Source: an uncultured Flavobacteriales bacterium (GTDB taxonomy: Bacteria > Bacteroidota > Bacteroidia > Flavobacteriales > UBA7312). Taken from it: DNA of 64,000 nt. Shown piece after piece: positions 36,331 to 46,323 of this stretch. Positions within the stretch are counted from its first letter, which is position 1. Every line of letters starts with the position of its first letter. The stretch is from NCBI GenBank assembly GCA_913048435.1, contig CAJWWC010000003.1:49553-113552 (forward strand). The letters are read 5' to 3'. Under the pieces are notes generated by a model, which was not told where the DNA came from, did no database searches, and saw nothing but the letters and a program-made list of their open reading frames with translations. The translations under genes and the position numbers were made by a program.

Positions 36331-37491
36331 ATGTATCCAAATATCAGCTACTTAATCAACGATCTTTTTGGAGTCTATATACCATTGCCGATACAAACCT
36401 TTGGTTTTTTTGTGGCATTGGCCTTTATTTTCTCTAGCTGGACTTTGGCTTTAGAACTAAAACGCAAAGAAAAAATTGGCTTAATAAAAGCCGTAAAACG
36501 CCCAAAGCTTGTAGGTCAAAAAATAAGTACAGCTCAACTAATTTTTGCTGCTGTCATAGGCTTTATTTTAGGTTTCAAATTACTTTATGCCGCTCTGAAC
36601 TACTCAGAATTTGTAGGCAATCCACAAGCAGTTATATTATCTACTGAAGGTCATTTTGTAGGAGGGCTTTTAGGAGCTATACTAAACGCTTTTTTAAAAC
36701 ATAGAGAATATAAAAAACAAGAATTAGATCAGCCAAAAACAGTCAGTGAAACGGTTCACCCCTACCAATTAGTTGGTAACATTACTATGATAGCCGCTGT
36801 TGCAGGTATTTTAGGAGCTAAAATATTTCACAATCTGGAAAACATTGATGACTTTATTGCTGATCCTATTGGGCAATTGCTATCTTTTAGTGGACTTACA
36901 TTTTATGGAGGCTTAATTTGTGGAGCAATAGCTGTTATCTACTATGCTAAAAAGTACGGAATACACTACAAAATCATTAGTGATGCAGCCGCACCCGGAC
37001 TGATGTTAGCATACGGAATAGGACGTATGGGTTGTCACTTTTCTGGGGATGGCGATTGGGGAATTACCAATCTATCACCTAAACCCGAGTGGTTGAGCTT
37101 TTTACCTGATTGGGTATGGGCTTATAACTATCCAAACAACGTCATAAATGCCGGTATTCCTATTGAAGGTTGTGTTGGACCGTACTGCAATAAATTGCTA
37201 CATCCTGTCTTTCCTACTCCTATTTACGAAATTGTGATGGCATTAGCTTTATTCGCTTTATTATGGTACTTACGCAAACGCATAAACATTGCGGGTATGT
37301 TGTTCGGAGTATATATGATAGTTAATGGCCTAGAACGTTTCTTAATTGAAAAAATAAGAGTCAATACAAAATACATATTATTTGGACAAGAAATTACTCA
37401 GGCAGAACTCATTTCCTTGGCTATGATAATAAGTGGTCTTGCCATTGTATACAGACTATACACACAGGCAAATAAATTAGTAAAAAGATAA
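36331..37491 (+). CDS. lgt: Prolipoprotein diacylglyceryl transferase
   Basis: 386 residues, seven or more membrane segments. It moves diacylglycerol from phosphatidylglycerol to the lipobox cysteine of prolipoproteins, needed for the lipoproteins in this window. The N-terminal PIQTFGFFVALAFIFSSWTLALELKRKEKIG, the FYGGLICGAIAVIYYAKKYGI helix and the signature GRMGCHFSGDGDWGI (GRxGN region with the essential Arg) are present, the last in its Bacteroidota form. An extra segment between the first helices makes it longer than the 290-residue E. coli enzyme, as usual in this phylum. It converges on the symporter gene. Confidence 0.93.
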   Translation: MYPNISYLINDLFGVYIPLPIQTFGFFVALAFIFSSWTLALELKRKEKIGLIKAVKRPKLVGQKISTAQLIFAAVIGFILGFKLLYAALNYSEFVGNPQAVILSTEGHFVGGLLGAILNAFLKHREYKKQELDQPKTVSETVHPYQLVGNITMIAAVAGILGAKIFHNLENIDDFIADPIGQLLSFSGLTFYGGLICGAIAVIYYAKKYGIHYKIISDAAAPGLMLAYGIGRMGCHFSGDGDWGITNLSPKPEWLSFLPDWVWAYNYPNNVINAGIPIEGCVGPYCNKLLHPVFPTPIYEIVMALALFALLWYLRKRINIAGMLFGVYMIVNGLERFLIEKIRVNTKYILFGQEITQAELISLAMIISGLAIVYRLYTQANKLVKR

Positions 37492-37498
37492 AACTTAT

Positions 37499-38911
37499 TT
37501 AAACCCTTTCAATTAACAGACACAGTCCTAAGAACGTAATTCCCCCATTGACCATAAGTAATTCGAAACCAAAAGGAATGTAAAGCTGAACTGCATATGC
37601 TATTAATGGAGATAAAACTGCAACTATGGGTACTGCCCTGTCTTTAATATTATATTTCGTAAAAATACCAAACGTAAATAGTCCCAACAAAGGACCATAG
37701 GTATAACCAGCTACCATAAAAAGTGCCGATATAACGCTGTCGTCATTTATGGCTTTAAAAATAAGAATAGCCAAAACTAAAACCACCGAAAAGGCTAAAT
37801 GCACCCATTTTCTATTTTGTACTTGTTGTTGTTCTGCTTTTTGGTCTATATTCAGAAAATCTACACAGAAAGAAGTAGTTAGTGAGGTAAGCGCCGAATC
37901 AGCACTAGAGTAGGCCGCCGCTATTAAGCCTAAAATAAAGAAGATACCTACACCCAAACCCAAATCGGCTTTTAAAGCTATTAGGGGAAACAAATCATCG
38001 CCTTTAATAATTTCCATATCTAATTGCTCGGCATAGAGGTATAACATAGCCCCAAGAGCTAGAAAAAAAATATTGACTACTATGAGTACCACACTAAAGG
38101 AATACATATTCTTTTTAGCATCTGACAAACTTCTGCAAGAAAGGTTCTTTTGCATCATGTCTTGGTCTAATCCTGTCATTACTATTGCTAAGAAAGCACC
38201 CGAAAGGAACTGTTTCAAAAAGTGTTGTTTACCTTCCCAAAAGAAAACCTGAGAATACTGACTTTCTATGACAGTAATGCTCAATTCCATTAAACCTAAA
38301 TCCATTTTATCCGAAATGAGCCAGATACTCACACCAACTGCCGAAAGCATAAACAAGGTTTGAAGGGTATCTGTCCAGATAATGGTTTTGATACCACTTC
38401 TAAAGGTGTAAATCCAAATTAGTATAATGGTGAGAGATACCGTTAGCCAAAATGGAACGTTCCAAGCGTCAAAAATTGCAATCTGCATTACATTCGCCAC
38501 TAGGTATAATCGGAAAGACGCCCCTATTGTTCTTGAAAGTAAGAAGAAAAATGCACCCGTTTGATGCGTAGACTCGCCAAACCTATCGCCCAAATAGGCA
38601 TAAATAGACGTTAAATTCATTCTATAATAAATGGGCATTAAAACGTTAGCAATGATAATGTATCCAGCCGTCATACCAAATATCATCTGCATATAACTGA
38701 ACTGACTATCTGCCACCCAACCGGGTACAGAAATGAAAGTTACTCCTGAAAGTGTTGCTCCTATCATACCAAAGGAGACTATGTACCAAGGCGACTGTTT
38801 GTTGCCTAAAAAAAATGCATCATTACTATCACTTTTGCCAGTAAAATAAGAAATGAGAATTAGAACAAGAAAGTAAATAGCAATTATAGATAGTATGAGG
38901 GTTGGCGACAT
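37499..38911 (-). CDS. Sodium:solute symporter family protein
   Basis: 470 residues with about 12-13 membrane segments, LeuT-fold SSS family. Recognisable parts are GKSDSNDAFFLGNKQSPWYIVSFGMIGATLSGVTFISVPGWVADSQFSYMQMIFG, SRTIGASFRLYLVANVMQI and ILGLIAAAYSSADSALTSLTTSFCVDF, which carries the sodium-site serines. The solute (sugar, sialic acid, amino acid or similar) cannot be told. It starts four bases after the recR stop and is probably co-transcribed with recR. Confidence 0.92.
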   Translation of the reverse strand: MSPTLILSIIAIYFLVLILISYFTGKSDSNDAFFLGNKQSPWYIVSFGMIGATLSGVTFISVPGWVADSQFSYMQMIFGMTAGYIIIANVLMPIYYRMNLTSIYAYLGDRFGESTHQTGAFFFLLSRTIGASFRLYLVANVMQIAIFDAWNVPFWLTVSLTIILIWIYTFRSGIKTIIWTDTLQTLFMLSAVGVSIWLISDKMDLGLMELSITVIESQYSQVFFWEGKQHFLKQFLSGAFLAIVMTGLDQDMMQKNLSCRSLSDAKKNMYSFSVVLIVVNIFFLALGAMLYLYAEQLDMEIIKGDDLFPLIALKADLGLGVGIFFILGLIAAAYSSADSALTSLTTSFCVDFLNIDQKAEQQQVQNRKWVHLAFSVVLVLAILIFKAINDDSVISALFMVAGYTYGPLLGLFTFGIFTKYNIKDRAVPIVAVLSPLIAYAVQLYIPFGFELLMVNGGITFLGLCLLIERV

Positions 38912-38915
38912 GGTG

Positions 38916-39530
38916 CTAAGCTAAAGAATTTTCATAAGGCGTTCTGTTGACTATGGATCGACCTAAAGTAACTTCATCGGCATATTCGAGTTCATCTCCT
39001 ATTGAAATACCACGAGCGATAACACTAATTTTAATGTCATATTCTTTCAATCGTTTAAAGATATAAAAGTTGGTAGTATCCCCTTCCATAGTCGTACTCA
39101 ATGCCATTATAATTTCTTTAATATTTCCTTGAGCTGCTTTGGTAACTAGGCTCTCTATATTTAGATCTGCTGGACCCACACCGTCGATAGGCGAAATAAT
39201 ACCACCAAGGACGTGATATTTTCCCTTAAACTGATGTGTATTTTCAATGGCAATTACATCTCTTATGTCTTCTACTACACAAAGTGTTGAGGATTCTCTA
39301 TTGGTATTAGAACATAATTCACATACATCCATATCGGAAATGTTGTGACATTCTTGACAATAGTTAATCTTGTCCCTCAAATCAATAAAGGCTTCGCCAA
39401 AGCTACGCACTTCATCTTTATCCATTTTTAACAAATGTAAAGCCAAACGCATAGCGGATTTACGACCTATACCCGGTAATTTAGTAAACTGTTCAACGGC
39501 GTCTTGTATCAGTTTTGAGGAAAAGTTCAT
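38916..39530 (-). CDS. recR: Recombination protein RecR
   Basis: 204 residues from the ATG at 39530, giving [34 protein letters not shown] with the helix-hairpin-helix; the 27 extra residues in the track lie upstream of the promoter. It acts with RecF and RecO in gap repair. The Cys4 zinc finger is [16 protein letters not shown] near residue 57 and the Toprim domain starts [16 protein letters not shown] near 80. A -7 element lies four bases before the ATG. Clear single assignment. Confidence 0.96.
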   Translation of the reverse strand: MNFSSKLIQDAVEQFTKLPGIGRKSAMRLALHLLKMDKDEVRSFGEAFIDLRDKINYCQECHNISDMDVCELCSNTNRESSTLCVVEDIRDVIAIENTHQFKGKYHVLGGIISPIDGVGPADLNIESLVTKAAQGNIKEIIMALSTTMEGDTTNFYIFKRLKEYDIKISVIARGISIGDELEYADEVTLGRSIVNRTPYENSLA

Positions 39531-39534
39531 ATCA

Positions 39535-39542
39535 CAAAAATA
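39535..39542 (-). promoter_or_regulatory. Promoter -7 element of recR
   Basis: TATTTTTG on the minus strand, four bases before the recR ATG. It supports the shorter start and a very short leader. Confidence 0.5.
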
Positions 39543-39620
39543 AAAGAAACCGTCTAAATAATAATGATATTGATAGAGAGTTATTGACAAAGATAAACCT
39601 AAGCAATTCAACTTAAATTC

Positions 39621-39628
39621 TATCTTTG
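39621..39628 (+). promoter_or_regulatory. Promoter -7 element of the glycosyltransferase gene
   Basis: TATCTTTG matches TAnnTTTG, five bases before the ATG at 39634. Confidence 0.5.
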
Positions 39629-39633
39629 CGAAT

Positions 39634-40509
39634 ATGCAACTGTCGGTTATTATTGTTAATTATAATGTCAAAAATCTTTTGAAAGATTGTCTATTTAGTG
39701 TGCAAAAGGCAGCACATAGTATAGATACCGAAATCATTGTTGTTGACAATGCCTCTAGCGATGGTTCGTTAGAAATGCTAAAATCAGAATTTAAAGATGT
39801 TAAGCTCATTGTCAACACTCAAAATATAGGATTTTCAAAGGCCAATAACCAAGGTATAGCACAAGCAACAGGACAGTATATTTTACTGCTTAATCCTGAT
39901 ACACTTGTCTATAAAAATACCTTTGATGACTGTTTAAAATTCAGTACACAAACCAACAACTGCGGTGGTATTGGCGTACAAATGCTAGATGCTAGCAATC
40001 AATTTTTAAAAGAATCAAAGCGAAGCTTTCCATCGCCCTGGCTAGCTTTTTTTAGGCTAAGCTTTTTGAATAAACTATTTCCCAACTCTGCTCTATTCAA
40101 CAGATATTATTTAGGTCACTTAAGTAAAGATAAAAATCACCAAGTAGAAGTATTGGCAGGTGCTTTTATTTGGCTTAAAAAAAGTATTGCAGATGAAGTT
40201 GGTGGTTTAGACGAAACCTATTTTATGTATGGCGAGGATATCGACTTTTCATACAGCATACAACAAGCTGGATATAATAATTACTATCTAGGAACAATCT
40301 CTATTATACATTATAAAGGTAAAAGTACCGATAAATACAGTTTCAAATATATTGAACGTTTTTATGGTGCGATGAAGATTTTTTCAAAAAAGTATTACCC
40401 CAGAACATATCCACTTTATCATTTGGGAATTCAACTGCTAATAATTTTGCATTCTACATACCAATTTTTTAGACGATTATTTGTTAAAAAAAAGCCAAGG
40501 ACTGAGTAA
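39634..40509 (+). CDS. Glycosyltransferase family 2
   Basis: 291 residues. A GT-A fold begins at [23 protein letters not shown], with [40 protein letters not shown] (the DxD-type metal site is NPD) and [41 protein letters not shown] (the ED motif). This matches rhamnosyl/N-acetylglucosaminyl transferases of the WcaA/RfbF-like kind. A C-terminal amphipathic stretch may bind the membrane. The sugar and acceptor are unknown; no polysaccharide cluster is nearby. Confidence 0.9.
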   Translation: MQLSVIIVNYNVKNLLKDCLFSVQKAAHSIDTEIIVVDNASSDGSLEMLKSEFKDVKLIVNTQNIGFSKANNQGIAQATGQYILLLNPDTLVYKNTFDDCLKFSTQTNNCGGIGVQMLDASNQFLKESKRSFPSPWLAFFRLSFLNKLFPNSALFNRYYLGHLSKDKNHQVEVLAGAFIWLKKSIADEVGGLDETYFMYGEDIDFSYSIQQAGYNNYYLGTISIIHYKGKSTDKYSFKYIERFYGAMKIFSKKYYPRTYPLYHLGIQLLIILHSTYQFFRRLFVKKKPRTE

Positions 40510-40551
40510 TATATTTTACTAATTTAGCCATACAAACTAACATACTTTTAG

Positions 40552-41877
40552 ATGGCTAAAATCGAGTTAATAATGCCAAAAATGGGCGAAAGTGTAGCTG
40601 AAGCTACCATTATCAGTTGGCATAAGGGAGTAGGCGACTACATAGAAATAGACGAAACCATAGTAGAGATTGCAACAGACAAAGTAGATTCAGAAGTGCC
40701 ATCTTTTCTAGAAGGTGTATTAATTGAAAAGCTTTTTGATGTTGATGAGGTAGTAAAAGTTGGCGAAGCATTTGCCATTATAGAAACTTCTGCCGAAGAT
40801 AGCCAATCGCCTAGCCCACAACCTCAAAAAGAAGAAAAAGTAGCTACTTCCCAACCCCAAGTCGTTGCCGAAAAAATTGAAGAAGAAATAGCTCAAGTCA
40901 AAGAAAGTGTTCAAAAAATAGAAAATAATGGCGAACGCTTTTATTCTCCTTTGGTTCGTTCAATTGCTAGTGAAGAAGGATTAAGTATAGAAGAATTGGA
41001 TAGCATACAAGGAAATGGTAAAGACGGTAGAGTAACTAAAACCGACTTACTCAATTACCTAAACAATAAAACACAAACTACAACAAGCCCAAAACCTTCA
41101 GTTAGTCCTATTACAGAACCAGCACCAAAAATATTTAGTAGTCCTCATCCAACATTAAGTATTAGTGGTGGTAAAGAGATTATTGAAATGGACAGAATGA
41201 GAAAACTCATTGCCGACCATATGGTGATGTCTAAACAAACCTCTCCTCACGTGACTTCTTTTGTAGAAGCCGATGTAACCACATTAGTAAATTGGAGAAA
41301 CAGAATAAAAGGCGACTTTAAAAAACGAGAAGGTCAGAACATAACCTTTACGCCTATTTTTATCGAGGCAGTAGCCAAAGCCATCAAAGATTTCCCTATG
41401 ATAAACGTATCGGTAGATGACACCAATATTGTTATTCATAAAGACATTAATATAGGTATGGCAGCCGCACTACCATCAGGCAACCTTATTGTTCCAGTAG
41501 TTAAAGGTGCAGACCAAATGAATTTAATGGGTATTACTAAAACCGTCAATGATTTGGCCAAGAGAGCACGTAACAATCAGCTAAAGCCAGACGAAATAAA
41601 AGGCGGTACCTTTACACTCACTAATGTTGGTTCTTTCGGTAATGTTATGGGAACACCGATTATCAATCAGCCTCAAGTTGCTATTATGGCTGTTGGTGCG
41701 ATCAAGAAAAAACCTGCTGTTATAGAAACACCACATGGCGACTTAATAGGTATTAGACATATGATGTTCTTGTCCTTATCTTACGACCACCGAGTTGTAG
41801 ATGGTGCTTTAGGAGGAAGTTTCTTACGTAAAGTAGCAGATTACCTCGAGCAATTTGACGATAACACAAGCATATAA
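40552..41877 (+). CDS. Dihydrolipoamide acyltransferase (E2) of a 2-oxoacid dehydrogenase
   Basis: 441 residues. An N-terminal lipoyl domain has Lys44 in EIATDKVDSEVPS as the lipoylation site; a Pro/Glu-rich linker follows; a peripheral subunit-binding domain reads FYSPLVRSIASEEGLSIEELDSIQGNGKDGRVTKTDLLNYL near 127-168; and the C-terminal catalytic domain has the active-site DHRVVDGALGGSFL. Which complex it serves (branched-chain, pyruvate or 2-oxoglutarate) is not certain; the single lipoyl domain and DHRVVDG sequence resemble branched-chain type E2. The E1 and E3 genes are not adjacent. Confidence 0.92.
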   Translation: MAKIELIMPKMGESVAEATIISWHKGVGDYIEIDETIVEIATDKVDSEVPSFLEGVLIEKLFDVDEVVKVGEAFAIIETSAEDSQSPSPQPQKEEKVATSQPQVVAEKIEEEIAQVKESVQKIENNGERFYSPLVRSIASEEGLSIEELDSIQGNGKDGRVTKTDLLNYLNNKTQTTTSPKPSVSPITEPAPKIFSSPHPTLSISGGKEIIEMDRMRKLIADHMVMSKQTSPHVTSFVEADVTTLVNWRNRIKGDFKKREGQNITFTPIFIEAVAKAIKDFPMINVSVDDTNIVIHKDINIGMAAALPSGNLIVPVVKGADQMNLMGITKTVNDLAKRARNNQLKPDEIKGGTFTLTNVGSFGNVMGTPIINQPQVAIMAVGAIKKKPAVIETPHGDLIGIRHMMFLSLSYDHRVVDGALGGSFLRKVADYLEQFDDNTSI

Positions 41878-41882
41878 ATTAA

Positions 41883-42647
41883 ATGGAATTATCACTAAAA
41901 AAGCCTATTGTATTTTTTGATTTGGAGACAACAGGTGTAGCCGTAGCCACTGACAGAATTGTAGAAATATCTGTTTTCAAAGTATATCCAAACGGTAACA
42001 AAGAAAGTAAAACTTGGCTAGTGAATCCTACTATACCCATACCAGCAGAAGCTACTGCAGTACATGGCATAGACGATGCTAAAGTGGCTAATGAACCCAC
42101 TTTTAAAGAATTGGCACACGACATCAAAAATGTTATGGAAGGCTGCGATTTAGCAGGATACAATTCCAACCGTTTTGATATTCCGCTACTAGCAGAAGAA
42201 TTTCTTAGAGCAGATGTAGATTTTGATATGAAAAAACGTAAAGCCGTAGATGTGCAAAATATTTTCCATAAAATGGAACAACGTACCCTATCGGCAGCCT
42301 ATAAGTTCTATTGCGCTAAAGACTTAGAAAATGCCCATAGTGCAGAAGCCGATACACAGGCTACATACGAAATTTTGACCGCTCAACTGGATAGATACCA
42401 AGAATTAGAAAATGATATTGACTTCTTATCAGAATTTTCACAAAGAGGCAAGCCTTTTGCCGATATGGCTGGTTTCATCGTCTTTAATGAGTACAATGAA
42501 GAATGTTTTTCCTTCGGTAAATATAAAGGGCAAACAGTTGCCAGTGTTTTACAAACTAACCCCGGCTACTTTTCTTGGATACAACAAGCAGATTTTCCCC
42601 TTTACACCAAGAAAGTCTTAACACAAATCAAGCTTAAAGATTTCTAA
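41883..42647 (+). CDS. DEDDh 3'-5' exonuclease
   Basis: 254 residues. The DnaQ-type exonuclease starts VFFDLETTGVAVATDRIVEISVFKV with metal ligands Asp13 and Glu15; GYNSNRFDIPLLAEEF is the second block and AHSAEADTQATYEIL (His and Asp) the third. A C-terminal domain CFSFGKYKGQTVASVLQTNPGYFSWIQQADFP is shared by other Bacteroidota exonucleases. It may act in DNA proofreading or repair; it is not fused to a polymerase. It follows the E2 gene by five bases and precedes the SdpI-like gene by one. Confidence 0.92.
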   Translation: MELSLKKPIVFFDLETTGVAVATDRIVEISVFKVYPNGNKESKTWLVNPTIPIPAEATAVHGIDDAKVANEPTFKELAHDIKNVMEGCDLAGYNSNRFDIPLLAEEFLRADVDFDMKKRKAVDVQNIFHKMEQRTLSAAYKFYCAKDLENAHSAEADTQATYEILTAQLDRYQELENDIDFLSEFSQRGKPFADMAGFIVFNEYNEECFSFGKYKGQTVASVLQTNPGYFSWIQQADFPLYTKKVLTQIKLKDF

Positions 42648-42648
42648 A

Positions 42649-43014
42649 ATGGAAGGTTCAATTATTTTTTTACAACTTTTAATTGGACCGTTAATGTTAT
42701 TGATAAGCTTAATTTTCTTCTATTTTCCGCCAAAAAAAATAAATCATATTTATGGACACAGAACTTCTATGTCTATGAAAAACCAAGATACTTGGCAGGA
42801 AGCTAATAAAAGAAGTACGCATATGATGCTATTGGTATCTGCTTTAACTTGTATCTTCCAACTCATTGGAATCGTTTTTAACATCAATCAAGAAACAATA
42901 ATACTTAACGCTACTGTATTTCTAGTCGCTGGTTTAATTATTGGAGGAATAGTGATAGAAAAACAATTGAAAGCTATTTTTGATAAATACGGTAACAGAA
43001 AAATGCATCTATGA
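42649..43014 (+). CDS. SdpI-like membrane protein
   Basis: 121 residues with three membrane segments and the family's soluble stretch HIYGHRTSMSMKNQDTWQEANKRSTHMML near residues 34-62. SdpI of Bacillus confers immunity to the killing peptide SdpC, but most family members have no known role. No toxin gene accompanies it here. It overlaps the next gene by four bases (ATGA). Confidence 0.85.
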   Translation: MEGSIIFLQLLIGPLMLLISLIFFYFPPKKINHIYGHRTSMSMKNQDTWQEANKRSTHMMLLVSALTCIFQLIGIVFNINQETIILNATVFLVAGLIIGGIVIEKQLKAIFDKYGNRKMHL

Positions 43015-43622
43015 AAATCATTTGTATAGGAAGAAATTATGTTAATCATGCCAAAGAATTGGGTAATGCTATAGCTAGTGAACCCGTGTTTTTTCTAAAA
43101 CCCGATACCGCTATTTCACCCAAAGGTCACCCCTTTTTCATACCAGATTTCACTAGTAATGTGCATTATGAAGTAGAATTAGTCATTAAAATCAATCGAC
43201 TAGGCAAACATATCGAAGAAGGCTTTGCTCATAAATATTATCAAGAAATTGGATTAGGTATAGATTTTACTGCTAGAGATGTTCAAGAAGAAGTTAAAGC
43301 CAAAGGCTTTCCTTGGGAAAAAGCCAAAGGGTTTGACGGTTCAGCAGTTATCAGTCACAGATTTATTCCTAAAGAAAAATTAGACCTTAACAACATCGAT
43401 TTTACATTAGAAAAGAACGGTGACACTGTACAATTAGGTAATTCTAAAGATATGCTCTTTAATTTCGATAAAATCATTGCATATATCTCACAATTTTATA
43501 CCCTCAAAATTGGCGACCTCATCTATACAGGCACTCCTGCTGGTGTTGGACAAGTGAAAAATGGCGATATATTAAATGGCTTTATTGGTAAGAAAAAGAT
43601 GTTTGAAGTCAAAGTGAGATAA
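43011..43622 (+). CDS. Fumarylacetoacetate hydrolase family protein
   Basis: 203 residues, the length of the short FAH family that includes acylpyruvases and oxaloacetate tautomerases/decarboxylases. It starts KIICIGRNYVNHAKELGN and has FFLKPDTAISP, HYEVELVIKI with metal-binding glutamates, LGIDFTARDVQEEVKAKGFPWEKAKGFDGSAVIS and IYTGTPAGVGQV. A metal-dependent C-C hydrolase or tautomerase of small keto acids is the likely role. It converges on the subtilase gene with a five-base gap. Confidence 0.9.
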   Translation: MKIICIGRNYVNHAKELGNAIASEPVFFLKPDTAISPKGHPFFIPDFTSNVHYEVELVIKINRLGKHIEEGFAHKYYQEIGLGIDFTARDVQEEVKAKGFPWEKAKGFDGSAVISHRFIPKEKLDLNNIDFTLEKNGDTVQLGNSKDMLFNFDKIIAYISQFYTLKIGDLIYTGTPAGVGQVKNGDILNGFIGKKKMFEVKVR

Positions 43623-43627
43623 AAATC

Positions 43628-45235
43628 CTAATCCACAACATTGAGCCGCTCTACAACTAAATTGTCCCCTATGGTAGCCTCAAGAAAATATATTCCTGAT
43701 GGTAAAGCTGGAATTTCTATAGATATCAAAGCATAAGACCAATTACTTTTAGCTTGTAAAACTTCTCTGCCTCCTATATCTACTAGGCGATATGAGATAT
43801 CTTCATGATTGGCAGTATAAACGTATGCCCTAGCATTAGAAAATACTGGATTAGGAAAAATATCTAAAGACACTTGATTAATGGCTTCAACATCTAACAA
43901 CAAGGCGTTAGCTAGTGAATAATTGGGAATACCAAAGCCAATTTGATTATTAGGTGTTTGGTATAAGTGGGCACTCTGTTTTATAGCCTCCATAATTTGC
44001 ATATTACTTTTTTGATAGTGGGCTTGCCACAAACAAGCCGTCATTCCTGCAATAATAGGTGAAGAAAAAGAAGTACCATTGCTAGTAGCAATAGCATTAC
44101 TTGATGTAATTACAGTAGTATTACCCCCTTGTGCTGAAACTGTAGGCTTGACTCTACCATCTGAAGAAGGACCATAAGAAGAAAATGATGAGGATAAACC
44201 ATCAGCATTGACAGAACCTACACTCAAAATGCTATCGGCATCGGCAGGAGCACCAATATAATACCACGAATTATTACCAGAATTACCTGCCGAATTACAC
44301 ACTATCATACCTTTTCGACTTGCAATAGTTGCTGCTCTACTAATAACGGTTATCTTTCCGTCCATATCGGCGTAGCTATGGTCTTGTGATACAATATCAA
44401 AAGTGGTATAACCTAAAGAAGAATTAATGATATCGACACCTGCACTATCAGCAAACTCGGCAGCTACCGCCCAATTATATTCCTCAATTAATGTCTCTGA
44501 AGATACATCTTCGGTCCGCAACAACCAATAACTAGCTTTTGGTGCTGTACCTAAAAATTCATTTTCCAAATATCCAGCCATAGTTGATAGTACTGACGTG
44601 CCATGATAATTATCTTCGTAAACCGAAGATTCGCCATCGACATAATCCCAAGTACCTAATATCTGATTATTTGCGAATAGATGATTAAATGCATCTATCT
44701 CATCTGTTTTTCTAAAACCAGCGTCTAGTACCGCAATATGCATTCCTTGCCCTTGATAGCCTTGTTCATGTAAATTATCTCCTGACAACATTTCTATCTG
44801 ATTACTGGACTGACCATAATTGTTTTCAAAAATAATATCATCAAATTTTTGAGTTTTTCTTAAATCTGATAAATCTATAAATAATTGCAAAGAATCTACT
44901 TCTTTAATAAAATCTAAGGTCAATAAAGTATCTACATTACTACCATAGAATGAGGCTGTTACACCGTTGAACCACTTGCTTTTGTTGAGGATTTTAAATC
45001 CTAAATCTTCTAAGGTCAAAAGGTAGTCCGTGGATATGGGCAAATCCGAATAGTGCAAAGAGATATTTTGTTTTGCTCTACGCTCAATAGCTCGAGGCGA
45101 TAACAATTCAGTAGGAGTAAAATCATTAATCGTGTAACTACCTTTATCTTTAAAAGCAATCCACAGTTTTACAGACAAACTATCTTGCGAAAAACTGAAT
45201 AAAGGTATCAAAATAAGTAGTTTTAAAAGTCTCAT
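43628..45235 (-). CDS. Secreted subtilisin-like serine protease (S8) with T9SS sorting domain
   Basis: 535 residues. A signal peptide (MRLLKLLILIPLFSFSQ) leads an inhibitor-like propeptide region, then the S8 domain with Asp171 (AVLDAGFR), His211 (NYHGTSVLS), Asn314 (NSAGNSG) and Ser389 (NGTSFSSPIIAG). The last 75 residues (DIFPNPVFSNARAYVY to VVERLNVVD, with GIYFLEA) form a type A Por secretion C-terminal domain, so the protease is exported through T9SS and probably held at the surface. It overlaps mnmA by one base (TAATG), an unrelated partner. Confidence 0.95.
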   Translation of the reverse strand: MRLLKLLILIPLFSFSQDSLSVKLWIAFKDKGSYTINDFTPTELLSPRAIERRAKQNISLHYSDLPISTDYLLTLEDLGFKILNKSKWFNGVTASFYGSNVDTLLTLDFIKEVDSLQLFIDLSDLRKTQKFDDIIFENNYGQSSNQIEMLSGDNLHEQGYQGQGMHIAVLDAGFRKTDEIDAFNHLFANNQILGTWDYVDGESSVYEDNYHGTSVLSTMAGYLENEFLGTAPKASYWLLRTEDVSSETLIEEYNWAVAAEFADSAGVDIINSSLGYTTFDIVSQDHSYADMDGKITVISRAATIASRKGMIVCNSAGNSGNNSWYYIGAPADADSILSVGSVNADGLSSSFSSYGPSSDGRVKPTVSAQGGNTTVITSSNAIATSNGTSFSSPIIAGMTACLWQAHYQKSNMQIMEAIKQSAHLYQTPNNQIGFGIPNYSLANALLLDVEAINQVSLDIFPNPVFSNARAYVYTANHEDISYRLVDIGGREVLQAKSNWSYALISIEIPALPSGIYFLEATIGDNLVVERLNVVD

Positions 45236-46323
45236 TATTTAGTAATAAAACCTCCTCCTAGTACATCTTTACCTTCATAAAAAACAGCAGATTGACCAGG
45301 AGCAATTCCTTCTACCTTTTTATGAAATAAAACTTTTATTTCCTTGTCCAAATTACTAAGAGTTGATTGTTCCCCTTGATGTTTGTAGCGAACTTTAGTT
45401 AAACTTTCAAAATTATCTGGAATACTATCGTACTTGATGTAATTCAATCCCTTTACTTTCATTTCTTGTTTTTTGAGGTCTTCTTTAGTGCCCACTACTA
45501 CCTCGTTAGTTTCTGGCTTTATCTCTATCACATAAGAGGCCTCTAATCCTAGAGAAACTCCCAATTTACGCTGACCGATGGTATAAAATGGATAACCGTC
45601 ATGAGTACCTATGACTTCCCCTTTTGTATTGATGAAGTTACCCTCTTTGACTTGTTCTTCCAATCCTTCGACTTTACGCTTTAAAAAACCTCTGTAATCG
45701 TTATCTGGAATAAAGCATATTTCGTAACTCTCAGGCTTTTTGGCCAATTCCTCATAACCTCTATCAATAGCCATTTGCTTGATATCGTCTTTATGGTATT
45801 GTCCCATAGGGAAAATAGTTCTGCTCAAACACTCTTGAGAAAGCCCCCACAATACATAAGACTGGTCTTTCCATTCATCTATACCCTTAGATACTATATA
45901 ACGTCCATTTTCTTCTCTGACTTGAGCGTAATGACCTGTGGCTATGTACTCACAACCCAATTGATCAGCACGTTTTAATAGGGCTTCCCACTTAATGTGT
46001 GTATTACATAAAACACAAGGATTAGGTGTTCTACCCGCAATGTATTCATCTACAAAATTGTCAATGATGAAATCACCAAATTCATCTCGTATATCTAATA
46101 TTATATGAGGAAAACCGCAATCTACTGCCAACTGTCGGGCATCATTAATAGAATCTAAACTACAACAGCCTGTTTCTTTGTTAGAGCCACCAGAGTTGAC
46201 ATAATCCCAGGTTTTCATTGTAATACCTACCACTTCAAAACCTTGCTCGTGCAATAACAAAGCTGTAACTGTGCTATCGATACCACCACTCATGGCAACT
46301 AATACTTTTCCTTTCTTATCCAT
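45235..46323 (-). CDS. mnmA: tRNA-specific 2-thiouridylase MnmA
   Basis: 362 residues. It puts sulfur on U34 of tRNAs for Lys, Glu and Gln. The PP-loop AMSGGIDSTVTALLL is at residues 10-24, the first catalytic Cys is in GRTPNPCVLCNTHIKW near 108, and the second in YEICFIPDNDYRGFL near 203; YTIGQRKLGVSLG is the C-terminal domain signature. It starts inside the end of the YwqK-like gene (eight-base overlap) and its stop overlaps the subtilase start. Confidence 0.96.
   Translation of the reverse strand: MDKKGKVLVAMSGGIDSTVTALLLHEQGFEVVGITMKTWDYVNSGGSNKETGCCSLDSINDARQLAVDCGFPHIILDIRDEFGDFIIDNFVDEYIAGRTPNPCVLCNTHIKWEALLKRADQLGCEYIATGHYAQVREENGRYIVSKGIDEWKDQSYVLWGLSQECLSRTIFPMGQYHKDDIKQMAIDRGYEELAKKPESYEICFIPDNDYRGFLKRKVEGLEEQVKEGNFINTKGEVIGTHDGYPFYTIGQRKLGVSLGLEASYVIEIKPETNEVVVGTKEDLKKQEMKVKGLNYIKYDSIPDNFESLTKVRYKHQGEQSTLSNLDKEIKVLFHKKVEGIAPGQSAVFYEGKDVLGGGFITK

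Noticed and set aside
42649-43014. Bacteriocin immunity system suggested by the SdpI family
   Set aside because: No SdpC-like toxin, SdpR regulator or export gene is nearby; the gene lies in a housekeeping run.
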